Assembly: GCF_001612825.1 (NCBI RefSeq)
Contig: NZ_BDBE01000029.1
Span: 1-64,000 of the forward strand
DNA from: Nocardia caishijiensis NBRC 108228
GTDB lineage: Bacteria; Actinomycetota; Actinomycetes; Mycobacteriales; Mycobacteriaceae
Length of the DNA stretch: 64,000 nt
Reading direction: 5' to 3'
Every line of letters starts with the position of its first letter. Position 1 is the first letter of the stretch. The notes under the pieces were generated by a model. The model was not told where the DNA came from and searched no databases. It saw nothing but the letters and a program-made list of their open reading frames with translations. Of the stretch, positions 1 through 11,405 are shown piece after piece. The position numbers were made by a program, and so were the translations under genes.

Positions 1-28
1 AAAAACACAGCCCAACACCCCTTTGGGC
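1..28 (-). terminator. Possible second terminator of groES-groEL1
   Basis: GCCCAA at 10-15 pairs with TTGGGC at 23-28. Read on the minus strand, the hairpin is followed by TGTGTTTTT, so it looks like a rho-independent terminator downstream of the main groEL1 hairpin. The stem is short, so confidence is moderate. Confidence 0.4.
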
Positions 29-54
29 GCAACACAAAAGCCCCGAGCGCGACA

Positions 55-89
55 AAGCCCGCTGCCGATCCAAATCAGCAGCGGGCCTT
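55..89 (-). terminator. Terminator of the groES-groEL1 operon
   Basis: A 9-bp GC-rich stem (GCCCGCTGC at 57-65 with GCAGCGGGC at 78-86) lies just after the groEL1 stop codon. On the minus strand it is followed by TTTG, as expected for an intrinsic terminator in a high-GC genome. Confidence 0.6.
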
Positions 90-98
90 GTACTTCAC

Positions 99-1787
<1,689 letters not shown>

Positions 1788-2087
1788 TTACTTGGTGACG
1801 ACGGCCAGGATGTCGCGCGCCGAGAGGATGAGGTATTCCTCGCCCTGGTACTTGATCTCGGTGCCGCCGTACTTGCTGTAGATGACGACGTCGCCTTCCT
1901 TGACATCGACCGGGATGCGGTCACCCTTGTCGGTGACGCGGCCCGCGCCGACGGCGATGACGGTGCCCTCCTGCGGCTTCTCCTTGGCCGTGTCCGGGAT
2001 GACCAGGCCGGAGGCCGTCGTCGTCTCGGCCTCGTTGGCCTGGACGAGGATCTTGTCCTCGAGCGGCTTGATGTTCACGCTCGCCAC
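1788..2087 (-). CDS. groES: Co-chaperonin GroES
   Basis: A 99-residue co-chaperonin that caps the GroEL ring. The start is the GTG at 2087, giving [15 protein letters not shown]; it is preceded by a GGAGGG ribosome site, and the length matches the family (about 100 residues). A longer open frame extends to 2228, but its extra residues are Arg/Pro-rich leader translation and do not resemble GroES. The mobile-loop region ([18 protein letters not shown]) and the conserved IVAVGxGR-like segment are recognisable. It heads the groES-groEL1 operon and carries a CIRCE operator about 160 bases upstream. Confidence 0.96.
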   Translation of the reverse strand: MASVNIKPLEDKILVQANEAETTTASGLVIPDTAKEKPQEGTVIAVGAGRVTDKGDRIPVDVKEGDVVIYSKYGGTEIKYQGEEYLILSARDILAVVTK

Positions 2088-2248
2088 GTTGAGCCCTCCA
2101 CTTTCGGGGAAATTCGGTCGTCCGGGACTGTTGCCCCGGACCGGGTTCGGTTCAGCATGCGACCCTGCGCGCAGGCCCCGTCGTCGCGGGTGCCGGGACT
2201 CCGAGCCCAGTAGTCGTCGATGGCACAAGCACAGCTACACAGTGCCGA

Positions 2249-2275
2249 CTAGCACTCTATACGCGCGAGTGCCAG
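2249..2275 (-). promoter_or_regulatory. CIRCE operator (HrcA site) upstream of groES
   Basis: On the plus strand CTAGCACTC, a 9-base spacer, then GAGTGCCAG matches the CIRCE consensus TTAGCACTC-N9-GAGTGCTAA at 15 of 18 arm positions. It lies upstream of groES, as in other actinobacteria, and predicts heat-shock repression by HrcA. It is also 340 bases upstream of the divergent Hsp70-like gene, so an effect on that gene cannot be excluded. Confidence 0.88.
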
Positions 2276-2615
2276 CGCTCAAGGTCGGGTTCTGCCAGTG
2301 TTGGTTGGAGCGCTGGTGCGCTCGAGTCGGCGGCCCCTGAGGTCCCGACGATCAGGCACCGTTGCTTGCTCCTTCGTCGCCTACGCAACGGCCCCTGATC
2401 GTCGGGACGGCCGCCGACCGCCGCTGCGCGGCGATCCCTCCTCGGGGTCGGGATGTTGTCGGTGCGATGTCGACACGCCGCGCTGTTCGGAGTGATCTTC
2501 ACATCGAGTGGGTAAATCTGTAACGTTCGCATAACAGGCTGTGACAGAGTATGCATATCGTTCCATTCGAGATGGTCGGCCTCCGTTGGAACCATCCGCT
2601 CGAAGGGAGGTGAAC
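2276..2615. other. Divergent intergenic region with a long inverted repeat
   Basis: This is the rest of the gap between groES (minus) and the Hsp70-like gene (plus). Apart from the CIRCE element next to it, the only structure seen is the 67-base imperfect palindrome at 2342-2408. No convincing gene was found: the short open frames here lack ribosome sites and give Arg-rich composition. The strong ribosome site GGGAGGTG of the plus-strand gene lies at 2605-2612. Confidence 0.6.
2342..2408. repeat. Imperfect inverted repeat, 24-base arms
   Basis: The left arm 2342-2365 and right arm 2385-2408 are complementary at 22 of 24 positions, with a two-base mismatch inside, around a 19-base loop. The outer arm is GTCCCGACGATCAGG and its complement. 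It sits between divergent genes, so it is not an obvious terminator for either one. A regulator site, a structured RNA element or a dispersed palindromic repeat are all possible. Confidence 0.75.
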
Positions 2616-4109
2616 ATGCGAACATCCCTCGGCATTTCCGCCGGGAACGAGGTGGTGTGCTCGGCTCTGGTCGCCACCGCTGGATCCGGCGAACAGAACT
2701 TCGACTACCGCGTCGTCTCCGCCGACGCCGCGCACTCCGATCTCGGCGATCTCGTGTCGTCGTCGATCGAACTGATGACCAACCAGTTACCCGTGTCCAA
2801 CCAGCAGGCGGATCTCGACGGTGAACCGCTCGGGCGGTACTCCACCGGCGCGCACCGCCGTGCCGTCGCCACGCGCTCGCGCCCACCGACCAGTGTGGCC
2901 GTGGCCTACCGCAACCGCGAGCAGGCCCAGGCCATTCGGGCCGCGTGCTCGCACCACCGCGATCTGCGTCTGGTCTCCGAAGGCACCGCCGCCCTCGCCT
3001 ACCTGCGCTACACCGGCCTGCTCGACCGTTATTCGACCGTCGCCGTCGTCGACCTCGGCGCCACCGGGCTCACCGTCACCGTGGCCGACCAGGCCGAGGG
3101 CACGGTCCTGCACACCGAACGCACCCCGACCCTCAGCGGCAACGCCATCGACGAGCTCATCTACCACCACCTCGTCGACCTGCACTACGCCCGGCGCGGG
3201 ACGCGGCCCAACCGCCAGACCCTCACCAACCGTGGCCGGGCCGCGAAGGAGCACCTCACCGTCGCGCCCGCCGTCACCATCGACCACGTGGCCGGGCAGC
3301 CGCTCAAGCTCACCCGATCCGATTTCGAGGAACTCATCGGCGGACTGCTGCGCAATATGGCGGTGTTCTCGGCGTCGGTGTTCACCAGGGCGCCGAAGTA
3401 TCCGGAAGCGGTCGCGGTGATCGGCGGCTGCGCCAACATCCCGTGCGTCATCGACACTCTCGGCACGCGCCTGGACGTCCCCGTGGTCACCGTGCCCGAT
3501 CCCGAGGCCGTGATCGCCAAGGGCGCGGCCCTGCTCGCCGACGCGGTAGCTCCGTCCGCCATGCAGTCGGCCACCCTCGGTGACGCGCCGAGCGGCACGT
3601 TCGCCAAGGTGATCGGAACGCTGGCGGGTGCTGTGGTCGTCGTTGGCCTGGTGATCGGTTACGGCGTGCGGACCATCTCCCCGGACGCTCCCGACGTGAC
3701 ACCGGCCGGAACCAGCAGCACCGTGCGCCAGCCGCCGTTACCCGTGGTGCCACCGGCACCGACACCAACCTTCCGCGAGAGCACCGACCGCACCGGGACC
3801 ACCGTCGCCCCGCCGGTCGTCGAGCCGGTCACGCCTACCGAGGAATCGACCACCACGGCACCGCCGACATCGGCCCCGTCGACCACCCCCGCGCCGTCCC
3901 CGTCACCCACCACGACGGCACCGACCCTGCGCCCCGATCCCAACCTGCCGCAGATCCCCTACCCGGAATCCCCCGGCGGCCTCAACAGCGGTTCCGGTCG
4001 CGGCCAACAGCGCCCGTCGACCCCGAACACCTCCCCCACCCAGGCTCCCGCCAGCAGCGGCCTGGTGATCCCGCCGACAGGCGTGACCCCGATCGTTCCG
4101 GCCGACTAG
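2616..4109 (+). CDS. Membrane-anchored Hsp70-like (ASKHA-fold) protein
   Basis: A 497-residue protein. The start is the ATG at 2616, preceded by GGGAGGTGA; the open frame begins earlier at 2541. The N-terminal ~330 residues resemble an Hsp70/actin-fold nucleotide-binding domain: a phosphate-binding segment VVDLGATGLTVTV, an adenosine-motif-like VIGGCANIPCVIDTL, and EAVIAKGAALLA near its end. It lacks the Hsp70 substrate-binding domain. Instead one transmembrane helix (about residues 332-354) is followed by a ~140-residue Pro/Thr/Ser-rich tail, probably outside the membrane. It is divergent from groES. From memory, similar Hsp70 family proteins occur in Nocardia; the substrate is unknown. Two other proteins in this window share this general design (22254-23546 and 48478-49926). 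Confidence 0.75.
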   Translation: MRTSLGISAGNEVVCSALVATAGSGEQNFDYRVVSADAAHSDLGDLVSSSIELMTNQLPVSNQQADLDGEPLGRYSTGAHRRAVATRSRPPTSVAVAYRNREQAQAIRAACSHHRDLRLVSEGTAALAYLRYTGLLDRYSTVAVVDLGATGLTVTVADQAEGTVLHTERTPTLSGNAIDELIYHHLVDLHYARRGTRPNRQTLTNRGRAAKEHLTVAPAVTIDHVAGQPLKLTRSDFEELIGGLLRNMAVFSASVFTRAPKYPEAVAVIGGCANIPCVIDTLGTRLDVPVVTVPDPEAVIAKGAALLADAVAPSAMQSATLGDAPSGTFAKVIGTLAGAVVVVGLVIGYGVRTISPDAPDVTPAGTSSTVRQPPLPVVPPAPTPTFRESTDRTGTTVAPPVVEPVTPTEESTTTAPPTSAPSTTPAPSPSPTTTAPTLRPDPNLPQIPYPESPGGLNSGSGRGQQRPSTPNTSPTQAPASSGLVIPPTGVTPIVPAD

Positions 4110-4189
4110 GACGCACCAGAATCGGCACAGCGGCCGTGCAGGGCCGACCGCGGGCCGATCGGATCCGGCGCGGCAGCAGCCGAACAGAC

Positions 4190-5233
<1,044 letters not shown>

Positions 5234-5297
5234 GCCGCGACCCCGCTCACAGTCGATCCGATCCGGTAGACGAACGCGGCAGCACAGCCTGCGCCGT

Positions 5298-5813
5298 TCA
5301 CGACAGCACCTCGTCCTGGCGTCCACGCGCGGCCCATTCGTCGGCCGCGGCGGTGAGTTCCGGGCGCCGCATCGTGTACGCGTCGGCGCCGCTGGGGTGG
5401 TAGTAGTTCTTGCGCAACCCGATGATGTGGAAGCCGTGCTTGGCGTAGAGCGCGATCGCGGGCGCGTTGTCGGTGCGGACCTCGAGGAACACCGGGCCGC
5501 CCCGTTCGGCCGCCGTCGCCAGCAGGGCCTCGAGCAGCAGGGTGCCGATGCCGCCACGGTGACATTGCGGGTCGACACCGATGGTGTGCACCTCGGCCTC
5601 GGGGTGGGCGTTGTCGCCGAGCAGCGCGATGCCCGCGTAGCCGACCATGGTGCCGTTCTCGTCACGGGCGGTGATGTAGCGGTTGTGCGCCCCGGCCAGC
5701 TCGGACCGGAACGACACCGCCTGCCATGGATCGTCCTCCGGGAACAGCAGATGTTCCAGCTCGACGCAGCGGTCGATGTCGTGCACGGTCATGGGCGCGA
5801 TGTGGAAGGTCAC
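5298..5813 (-). CDS. rimI: Ribosomal-protein-alanine N-acetyltransferase RimI
   Basis: A 171-residue GNAT-family acetyltransferase. The acetyl-CoA-binding motif is [16 protein letters not shown], with VGYAG before it and IALYAKHGF after it; the Tyr of the last motif is the usual general acid. RimI acetylates protein N-termini, classically ribosomal protein S18, and the actinobacterial enzyme has wider N-terminal specificity. Its start overlaps the tsaB stop by 4 bases (ATGA, 5810-5813), so translation is probably coupled. The tsaB-rimI-tsaD order is the usual actinobacterial one. Confidence 0.93.
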   Translation of the reverse strand: MTFHIAPMTVHDIDRCVELEHLLFPEDDPWQAVSFRSELAGAHNRYITARDENGTMVGYAGIALLGDNAHPEAEVHTIGVDPQCHRGGIGTLLLEALLATAAERGGPVFLEVRTDNAPAIALYAKHGFHIIGLRKNYYHPSGADAYTMRRPELTAAADEWAARGRQDEVLS

Positions 5814-6499
5814 GAGGCGCCCGCCAGGGTGTGGAAACTGTTCTCCACCGCGTCGGGCCGACGCAGGTACAGCGGAACGAGTGCCTCGGGCACCGTGCCC
5901 GCCAGCAGGGCCGGTGCGGCGACGGCGACCAGACCCCCTGGTGAGGGCGTTTCGTTCGGCAGGACCGGCAGGTCGAAGTCGTCGACATGGGCGGCCGACC
6001 CGGCGATGGCGACGGCCTCACCCACCGGCACGTCGGCGGGCTTGCACACCTGCGGCCCGGCGACGCGGGCGCCGTCGAGGTAGCGCGCCCAGTACACCTC
6101 GCGCCTGCGCGCGTCGGTGACCACGAGCAGTTCGCCCGCGTCGCGTTGTTCGCCCGCGCTGTCGGCGGCGATGGCGTCGAGGCTGCACACACCGTGCACG
6201 GGCAGGCCGAGCGCGTCACCGAAGGCGGCGGCGGTGGCCATCCCCACCCGCAGCCCGGTGAACGGGCCCGGCCCGATCCCGACGACCACGGCATCGAGGT
6301 CGGCGCGGGCCACCCCCGCTTCGGCGAGGCATTCGAGGATCTGCGGGGTGAGCACCTCGGCGTGGGCGCGTGCGTCGACCTTCACCCGGGTGGCGAGGGT
6401 GGCCACGGCGGGTCGGGAGTCCGCGTCCTCGGCGGGTGACAGATGCACCAATCCCGCTGTAACGGCAGGTGTCGCGGTGTCGACTGCTAGTACGAGCAT
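5810..6499 (-). CDS. tsaB: t6A complex scaffold protein TsaB
   Basis: A 229-residue TsaB/YeaZ-type ASKHA protein that forms a complex with TsaD and TsaE for t6A synthesis. The N-terminus MLVLAVDTATPAVTAG and the segment VVVGIGPGPFTGLRVGMA are diagnostic. Like other TsaB proteins it lacks the metal-binding histidines of TsaD. Its stop overlaps the rimI start, and tsaE lies 66 bases upstream in the same orientation. Confidence 0.94.
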   Translation of the reverse strand: MLVLAVDTATPAVTAGLVHLSPAEDADSRPAVATLATRVKVDARAHAEVLTPQILECLAEAGVARADLDAVVVGIGPGPFTGLRVGMATAAAFGDALGLPVHGVCSLDAIAADSAGEQRDAGELLVVTDARRREVYWARYLDGARVAGPQVCKPADVPVGEAVAIAGSAAHVDDFDLPVLPNETPSPGGLVAVAAPALLAGTVPEALVPLYLRRPDAVENSFHTLAGAS

Positions 6500-6565
6500 G
6501 ATTGTCTCAACAATACCGGGTGGTATTCGCGACCGGCGCGCACCGGTGGAACGTGGTTCGGCGCG

Positions 6566-7021
6566 TCAGCCGATCCATTCCCAGATCGCCGTGCGCACAT
6601 CGGATTCGGGTTCTCGGATGAGTTGCACACGCAGATGCCGGTCGGCGAGGTGTTCGACCACGCCCTTGCCCCACTCCACCACGACGACCGCGTGGTTCAG
6701 GTCGGTGTCGAGGTCGAGGGAATCCAGTTCGTCGAGGTCGCCCGCGAGCCGGTAGGCGTCCACGTGCACCATCGGCACCCCGGTCGAGCCGTCGGGTCGC
6801 TGCCCGGCACGGTGGGCGCGCGCGATGATGAACGTCGGCGAGCTCACCCGCCCCTGAACACCGAGACCGGCGGCGATTCCCCTGGTCAGCGCGGTCTTAC
6901 CGGCGCCGAGCGGGCCGTCGAGCACCACCAGGTCGCCGGGGCGAAGCGTCTTCGCGAGTTCGCGACCGAATGCCTCGGTGTCCTCGACGCTCGGCAGGAC
7001 ACGGGTCTGCGGCTCAGCCAC
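6566..7021 (-). CDS. tsaE: t6A biosynthesis ATPase TsaE
   Basis: TsaE is the P-loop ATPase needed for the t6A cycle. The Walker A motif is GPLGAGKTAL and the family motif is SPTFIIARAH; VVVVEWGKGVVEHL near the C-terminus is also typical. The start is the GTG at 7021 (AEPQTRVLPSVEDTEAFG), giving 151 residues and an 8-base overlap with the hydrolase stop. An upstream ATG at 7129 would add residues that read as hydrolase shadow, so it was rejected. Confidence 0.92.
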   Translation of the reverse strand: MAEPQTRVLPSVEDTEAFGRELAKTLRPGDLVVLDGPLGAGKTALTRGIAAGLGVQGRVSSPTFIIARAHRAGQRPDGSTGVPMVHVDAYRLAGDLDELDSLDLDTDLNHAVVVVEWGKGVVEHLADRHLRVQLIREPESDVRTAIWEWIG

Positions 7022-8084
7022 CGACGGCCTCCCCACCGAAACTCTCGGCACCCGCGCGGGCGAGCAGCCGGTCGAGCGCGTCGCGGGCTGCCTGGGGGAA
7101 CTGCAGGTGTGGCATGTGTGCTCCCTCACCGATCTTCACCAGTTCACAGGTGGGCAGTGCCTCGGCCAGCAGGCGCGAGTTCTCGAACGGGATCACCATG
7201 TCGTGCGCACCGCCGAGGACGAGCACGGGCAGCTTGTTCAGCGTCGGCAGGGCAGCCGACTCGTCATGCAGCTCAATGGTTTTCAGGAACTTCTCGACCG
7301 TGGCGACGGGCGTGCGGTCGATCATCATGGTGGTGAACCGCGACAGCGTGGGACTCACGGGGCCGTGGAACGAGCTGACGTGCAGCATCGGCGTCACCAC
7401 GTGCTTGCTCGCCGAGCGCCCGAACTGCACCAGCGTGGGCGCCGTCCGCACGGCCAGCCCGAAGACGCCGAGCGCCGGATGCCGCAGCAACTGCAGCAGA
7501 CCGGTCGAGGTGATCTCGGCGGCGGCGGTGTTGAACAGGGCCACCCCGGCCACCCTGGTGGCGAACAGTTCGGGGAACTGCGCGGCCGCCGCGAGGACGG
7601 CCATCCCACCCAGTGAGTGGCCGACGAGCACCACCGGACCCTTCGGCGCACAGTCGCGCACCACGGCCGCCACGTCGCGACCGAGCTGGGCGATGGTGCA
7701 GCTGTCGGTGCTCGGCATGCCGGAACGGCCGTGGCCGCGCTGGTCGAAGAACACCATCCGAATCCGAGGGCCCCACTGCTGGGCCAGGTCGCGGCGCTGG
7801 AAATGGAACGAGTCCATGCTGTTGCAGAAACCGTGGACGAAGACCAGGGTCACCTCGGCGGTGGCGTCACCGTAGGTGCGGGTGGCCAGCGATACACCGT
7901 CGTCGGCGCGGACCTCACCCGGTTCGTCCTCATCGATCAGGGCGAAGTTCTCGTCACGGTACTCGTCGCGTTCGGCGGGCCAGCGCACCCGCGCGCCGAT
8001 CCGGCGCAACGTGTGGGCGAGGGCGAGCGCCCCGAGCACTCCGGCGGTGGCGAACCCGCCGCGCACCACCCGGCCGCGCCTCAT
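7014..8084 (-). CDS. Alpha/beta hydrolase, N-terminally membrane-associated
   Basis: A 356-residue alpha/beta hydrolase-fold protein. Visible elements are the oxyanion region VFVHGFCNSMDSF, the nucleophile elbow VGHSLGG, an acid residue in GGAHDMVIP and the catalytic His in GEGAHMPH, so the triad is complete. A short hydrophobic stretch (residues 9-24, [16 protein letters not shown]) may anchor it. The ATG at 8084 overlaps the alr stop (ATGA), and its own end overlaps tsaE, so alr-hydrolase-tsaE are probably co-translated. The substrate cannot be told from sequence; lipase, esterase and epoxide-hydrolase-like roles are all open. Confidence 0.85.
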   Translation of the reverse strand: MRRGRVVRGGFATAGVLGALALAHTLRRIGARVRWPAERDEYRDENFALIDEDEPGEVRADDGVSLATRTYGDATAEVTLVFVHGFCNSMDSFHFQRRDLAQQWGPRIRMVFFDQRGHGRSGMPSTDSCTIAQLGRDVAAVVRDCAPKGPVVLVGHSLGGMAVLAAAAQFPELFATRVAGVALFNTAAAEITSTGLLQLLRHPALGVFGLAVRTAPTLVQFGRSASKHVVTPMLHVSSFHGPVSPTLSRFTTMMIDRTPVATVEKFLKTIELHDESAALPTLNKLPVLVLGGAHDMVIPFENSRLLAEALPTCELVKIGEGAHMPHLQFPQAARDALDRLLARAGAESFGGEAVGG

Positions 8085-9202
8085 CGGCCGGTCCCCACAT
8101 ACCGACGGACCGCGCGCCCGCGCGGCGAGCACACGATCTCGTAGTCGATGGTGTCGAGCAGCCGCGCCCAGTCCAGGGCGTGCGGATGACCCGCGCCACC
8201 ACCGAACAGCACCGCCCGGTCGCCCGGGCGCACATTGCCGACGTTGTCGCCCAGGTCGACCATGAACTGGTCCATGCACACCCTTCCGACATTACGGTGC
8301 AGCGCGCCGCCGAGCCACACCTCGAAACGCCCACTGAGCGAACGGAACACACCGTCGGCGTACCCGGCGGGTACCAGGGCGACAGTGGTGTCGCGCGGGG
8401 CGATCCACCGATGCCCGTAGGACACACCTTCCCCGGCCGACACCCGTTTGACCAGGGTGACCTCGGCCTGCAGGGTCATCGCGGGCCGCAGCCCGAAGTC
8501 ACCGAGTTCCGGAATCGGCGAGAGCCCGTAGACCGCGATGCCCGGTCGGACCAGATCGAAACGCAGATCGGGGCGGGTGAGCGTGGCGGCCGAATTCGCC
8601 AGATGGACGAGCTCGGGTTCCAGCCCGTGCTCCTTGGCCAGCGCGACGGCCTCGAGGAACCGTTCCCGCTGCCGGTCGATGCCGGGATTGCCCGGTTCGT
8701 CGGCATGCGCGAGGTGGGAGAAGATCGCGCGCAAGCGCAGCACGTGGTCGTCGACGAGGCGGCGGACGGCGGCCAGCACCTGGGGGTACTCGGTCACCGC
8801 CACACCGTTGCGGTTCAGTCCGGTGTCGACCTTGAGCGAGATCGTCGCGGTGCGGCCGGTCTTGCGCGCGGCCTGCTCGACCACCCGCACCTGTTCGAGC
8901 GAGGACACCCCGATCTCGACGTCGGCCGCGATCGCCGCCGCGTAGTCGGCGTCGATGGTGTTGAGCCAGCACAGAATCGGCGCGTCGATCCCCGCCGCCC
9001 GCAACTCCAGGGCCTCGGCGACCGTGGTCACACCGAGTTCCCGCGCGCCCGCACCCAACGCGGCACGCGCCACCCGCACGGCACCGTGGTTGTATCCGTC
9101 GGCCTTGACCACCGCCATCACCCCGGCGCCCTGCGCGAAGCCACGCAGCACGCGCACGTTGTGAGCAATGGCGTCGAGGTCGATGACCGTCTCCACTTGC
9201 AC
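8081..9202 (-). CDS. alr: Alanine racemase
   Basis: A 373-residue PLP enzyme that converts L- to D-alanine for peptidoglycan. The PLP lysine is K33 in AVVKADGYNHG, and the catalytic tyrosine lies in GEGVSYGHRW near residue 265. The start MQVETVIDLDAIAHN is the family N-terminus. It heads the alr-hydrolase-tsaE-tsaB-rimI-tsaD run of minus-strand genes. Confidence 0.95.
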   Translation of the reverse strand: MQVETVIDLDAIAHNVRVLRGFAQGAGVMAVVKADGYNHGAVRVARAALGAGARELGVTTVAEALELRAAGIDAPILCWLNTIDADYAAAIAADVEIGVSSLEQVRVVEQAARKTGRTATISLKVDTGLNRNGVAVTEYPQVLAAVRRLVDDHVLRLRAIFSHLAHADEPGNPGIDRQRERFLEAVALAKEHGLEPELVHLANSAATLTRPDLRFDLVRPGIAVYGLSPIPELGDFGLRPAMTLQAEVTLVKRVSAGEGVSYGHRWIAPRDTTVALVPAGYADGVFRSLSGRFEVWLGGALHRNVGRVCMDQFMVDLGDNVGNVRPGDRAVLFGGGAGHPHALDWARLLDTIDYEIVCSPRGRAVRRYVGTGR

Positions 9203-9471
9203 TGTTCCGCCTCTCCGCGACTTCTGGCCAGACTCAGGCTCGGGGCAACTCGGGAACGCGGCAAGCTTTGGAGCATGGCCGGGTCAGCCCGTACCCGGTG
9301 AGTTACCCGTGTGCGCACTTTCCGCCTGTCGTCGACTCTATGCCAGCTGTTCTGCCTCCCCGCGACTCAGGGCGGTTCCGCCTCCCCGTGGCGTCAGCTG
9401 GGTTCGCGCCGAAGCCTGCGGTCGCTACTACCTGTGGGTGTTCGATCACCTCGTCGAGGGCGAGAGCTGGA
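9203..9471. other. Intergenic stretch, nothing recognised
   Basis: These 269 bases separate alr from the NAD(P)HX repair gene. No motif, repeat or convincing gene was seen. The small open frames here overlap on both strands without ribosome sites. Confidence 0.4.
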
Positions 9472-10911
9472 TCACCGGGGGGTCGGCGCGAGTTCTCGGA
9501 GTAGGCGCACCGCCGGGCGGACATGGTCGAGCAGTGGGGTCGCCGAGATGGGTGCGCCTGCGGTCTGTGTGTCGTGGGCGGCCAGGTTGGCGGCGAGGGC
9601 GTGGACCCGGGCTGCGGCGGCCGCGGCCCAGGTCGGGGGTTTGCCCGCGGCGAGCAGGGCGCCGATGACGCCCGCGAGTACGTCGCCGGAGCCTGCGGTG
9701 GCGGCCCACGATGCGCCCGCGTCGCTGACCAGGGTGGTCTCGCCGGGGGTGGCGATGATGGTGGCGCGGCCCTTCAGCAGCACCGTCACGCCCCATTGCT
9801 CGGCGAGGGCGCGGACCGCTGCCACCCGGTCAGGATCGGGCCTGGCACCTGCGAGGCGGGCGAATTCCCCGGCGTGCGGGGTGAGGACGGTCGGGGCCTG
9901 CCTACCACGCACCAGGTCGGGTTCGCGGGAGAGGATGGTGAGGCCGTCGGCGTCGACGATCACCGGCAGATCCGTGGCGAGCACCCGGGCGAGATCGTCC
10001 CGCTTGTCCGTTCCGGCACCGGGCCCGAAAACCCACGCCTGCACCCGGCCAGTCTCCTGAATACTCGGCGCGGCAACGACTTCCGGGAGTTGGCGCACCA
10101 CCTCGGTGTCGCTCCCGGCGTACCGCACCATTCCCGAGGTGGCCGCCACAGTCGCACCCGTGCACAGCACCCCGGCCCCCGGATACTCGGCGCTACCCGC
10201 GCAGACTCCGGTCACACCCTGGGTGTACTTGTCATCGAACGGACCCGGCACCGGCCATCCGGCGCCCACTTCGGCCGGATCGAGTTGCGCCAGCGTGGCA
10301 TCGGGCAGCTGTAAGCCGATGGGCACCAAGATGATTCGTCCGCAGCGTGCGGGTGCCAGCGCGTGCACCGGTTTGTACGCCCCGAACGTCACTGTCACAT
10401 CAGCCCGCACGGCAGGTCCGTCGACAGCCCCGGTGTTCGGGTCGACACCGCTCGGCAGGTCGGCAGCGATTATCGGAACATCCACGGCGGCAAGCATTTC
10501 CGCTGCGTCGGGCCGCAAAGGCCCCTTACCGGAAATTCCGACGATCGCATCGACCACCGCGTCGACTTCGCCCAGCCGATCGACCACCCGACCCCCGGCC
10601 CGCCGAAAAGCACTGAACCCCTGCGCATGCGCGCGCTCGGGATTCAGCAGCACGGCCTGCACCGCCACCCCTCGTCGCCGAAGCATCGCACCGGCCCACA
10701 GCCCGTCGCCGCCATTGTCCCCGGAGCCGACCAGCAGCCCGACCGAACGCCCGACCACTCCCCCTGTGCGCGAACGCAATTCCTCGGCGACCACACGCGC
10801 CAACCCGAATGCCGCGCGTCGCATCGGCACACCGTCGGGCACCCGGGTGAACAGTTCCGCCTCGGCCGCCCGCACCTGATCCACGGTGAAGTAGTCGCGC
10901 CGAGCAACCAT
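9472..10911 (-). CDS. nnr: Bifunctional NAD(P)HX epimerase/dehydratase
   Basis: A 479-residue repair enzyme that restores hydrated NADH and NADPH. The N-terminal YjeF_N-type epimerase domain (about 1-220) carries DNGGDGLWAGAMLRRRG; the C-terminal ribokinase-like ADP/ATP-dependent dehydratase domain has VLTPHAGEFARLAG and the ATP-site AGSGDVLAGVIGALL. The chosen ATG at 10911 (MVARRDYFTVDQVRAAE) has GGGAGACG upstream; the frame continues to 11010, but those residues overlap the divergent promoter. It is divergent from the cupredoxin gene, with only 71 bases between them. Confidence 0.93.
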   Translation of the reverse strand: MVARRDYFTVDQVRAAEAELFTRVPDGVPMRRAAFGLARVVAEELRSRTGGVVGRSVGLLVGSGDNGGDGLWAGAMLRRRGVAVQAVLLNPERAHAQGFSAFRRAGGRVVDRLGEVDAVVDAIVGISGKGPLRPDAAEMLAAVDVPIIAADLPSGVDPNTGAVDGPAVRADVTVTFGAYKPVHALAPARCGRIILVPIGLQLPDATLAQLDPAEVGAGWPVPGPFDDKYTQGVTGVCAGSAEYPGAGVLCTGATVAATSGMVRYAGSDTEVVRQLPEVVAAPSIQETGRVQAWVFGPGAGTDKRDDLARVLATDLPVIVDADGLTILSREPDLVRGRQAPTVLTPHAGEFARLAGARPDPDRVAAVRALAEQWGVTVLLKGRATIIATPGETTLVSDAGASWAATAGSGDVLAGVIGALLAAGKPPTWAAAAAARVHALAANLAAHDTQTAGAPISATPLLDHVRPAVRLLRELAPTPR

Positions 10912-10968
10912 CGTCGTCTCCCGCCTGCACCCGCGCGGGCCACGACCGTCCCGCGATCGTTCGCAGAC

Positions 10969-10974
10969 TACGCT
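10969..10974 (+). promoter_or_regulatory. Putative -10 box of the cupredoxin gene (leaderless)
   Basis: TACGCT fits the actinobacterial TANNNT -10 pattern and ends 8 bases before the ATG at 10983. A transcript starting at the usual distance would begin at or next to the start codon, and no ribosome site is seen. Confidence 0.45.
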
Positions 10975-10982
10975 GCACAACC

Positions 10983-11402
10983 ATGTCGATGGTTCGTCAC
11001 CGCGCCGCACGGGTTGCCGCCGGATTCACCGTGGTCGCCACCCTGCTCGTCGCCGGTTGTTCCGGCGATTCGGACAACGCCGCCACCACCACAACGCGCA
11101 AGCCTCGCCCGGTCTCGACCACGACCATGCCGTCCGTCCAGGTCGACGCCGCCCTCACGGTCGAGGTCGGCGACATGAAGTACAGCCCGGCCCAGGCGAC
11201 CATCAAGGTCGGCCAAACCGTCACCTGGAAGTTCTCCGACAAGGCACCCCACAACGTGCAGGGCATCGGCGACAAGGCGATGGGCATCAACAGCCCCATC
11301 ATCGACAAGGGCGAATGGTCCTACACCTTCACCCAGCCCGGCACCTACCGCTACCTGTGCTCTCTGCACCCGGACATGCGCGGCCAGATCACGGTCGAGT
11401 AG
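10983..11402 (+). CDS. Cupredoxin-domain lipoprotein
   Basis: A 139-residue exported small copper protein. The signal peptide ends in the lipobox LVAGC with the lipidated Cys at 26; a Thr-rich spacer (33-50) leads to a plastocyanin/amicyanin-like domain. The type-1 copper ligands appear as H90 (APHNV), C126, H129 and M132 (YLCSLHPDM). It probably carries electrons or binds copper at the outer face of the membrane. It converges on glmS with a 3-base gap. A copper-responsive CsoR gene lies far away in this window (62324) and need not be related. Confidence 0.88.
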   Translation: MSMVRHRAARVAAGFTVVATLLVAGCSGDSDNAATTTTRKPRPVSTTTMPSVQVDAALTVEVGDMKYSPAQATIKVGQTVTWKFSDKAPHNVQGIGDKAMGINSPIIDKGEWSYTFTQPGTYRYLCSLHPDMRGQITVE

Positions 11403-11405
11403 CGC

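Noticed and set aside
9268..9504. A 78-codon open frame in the alr/nnr gap
   Set aside because: No ribosome site, no signal or domain, and an overlapping frame of equal quality on the other strand.
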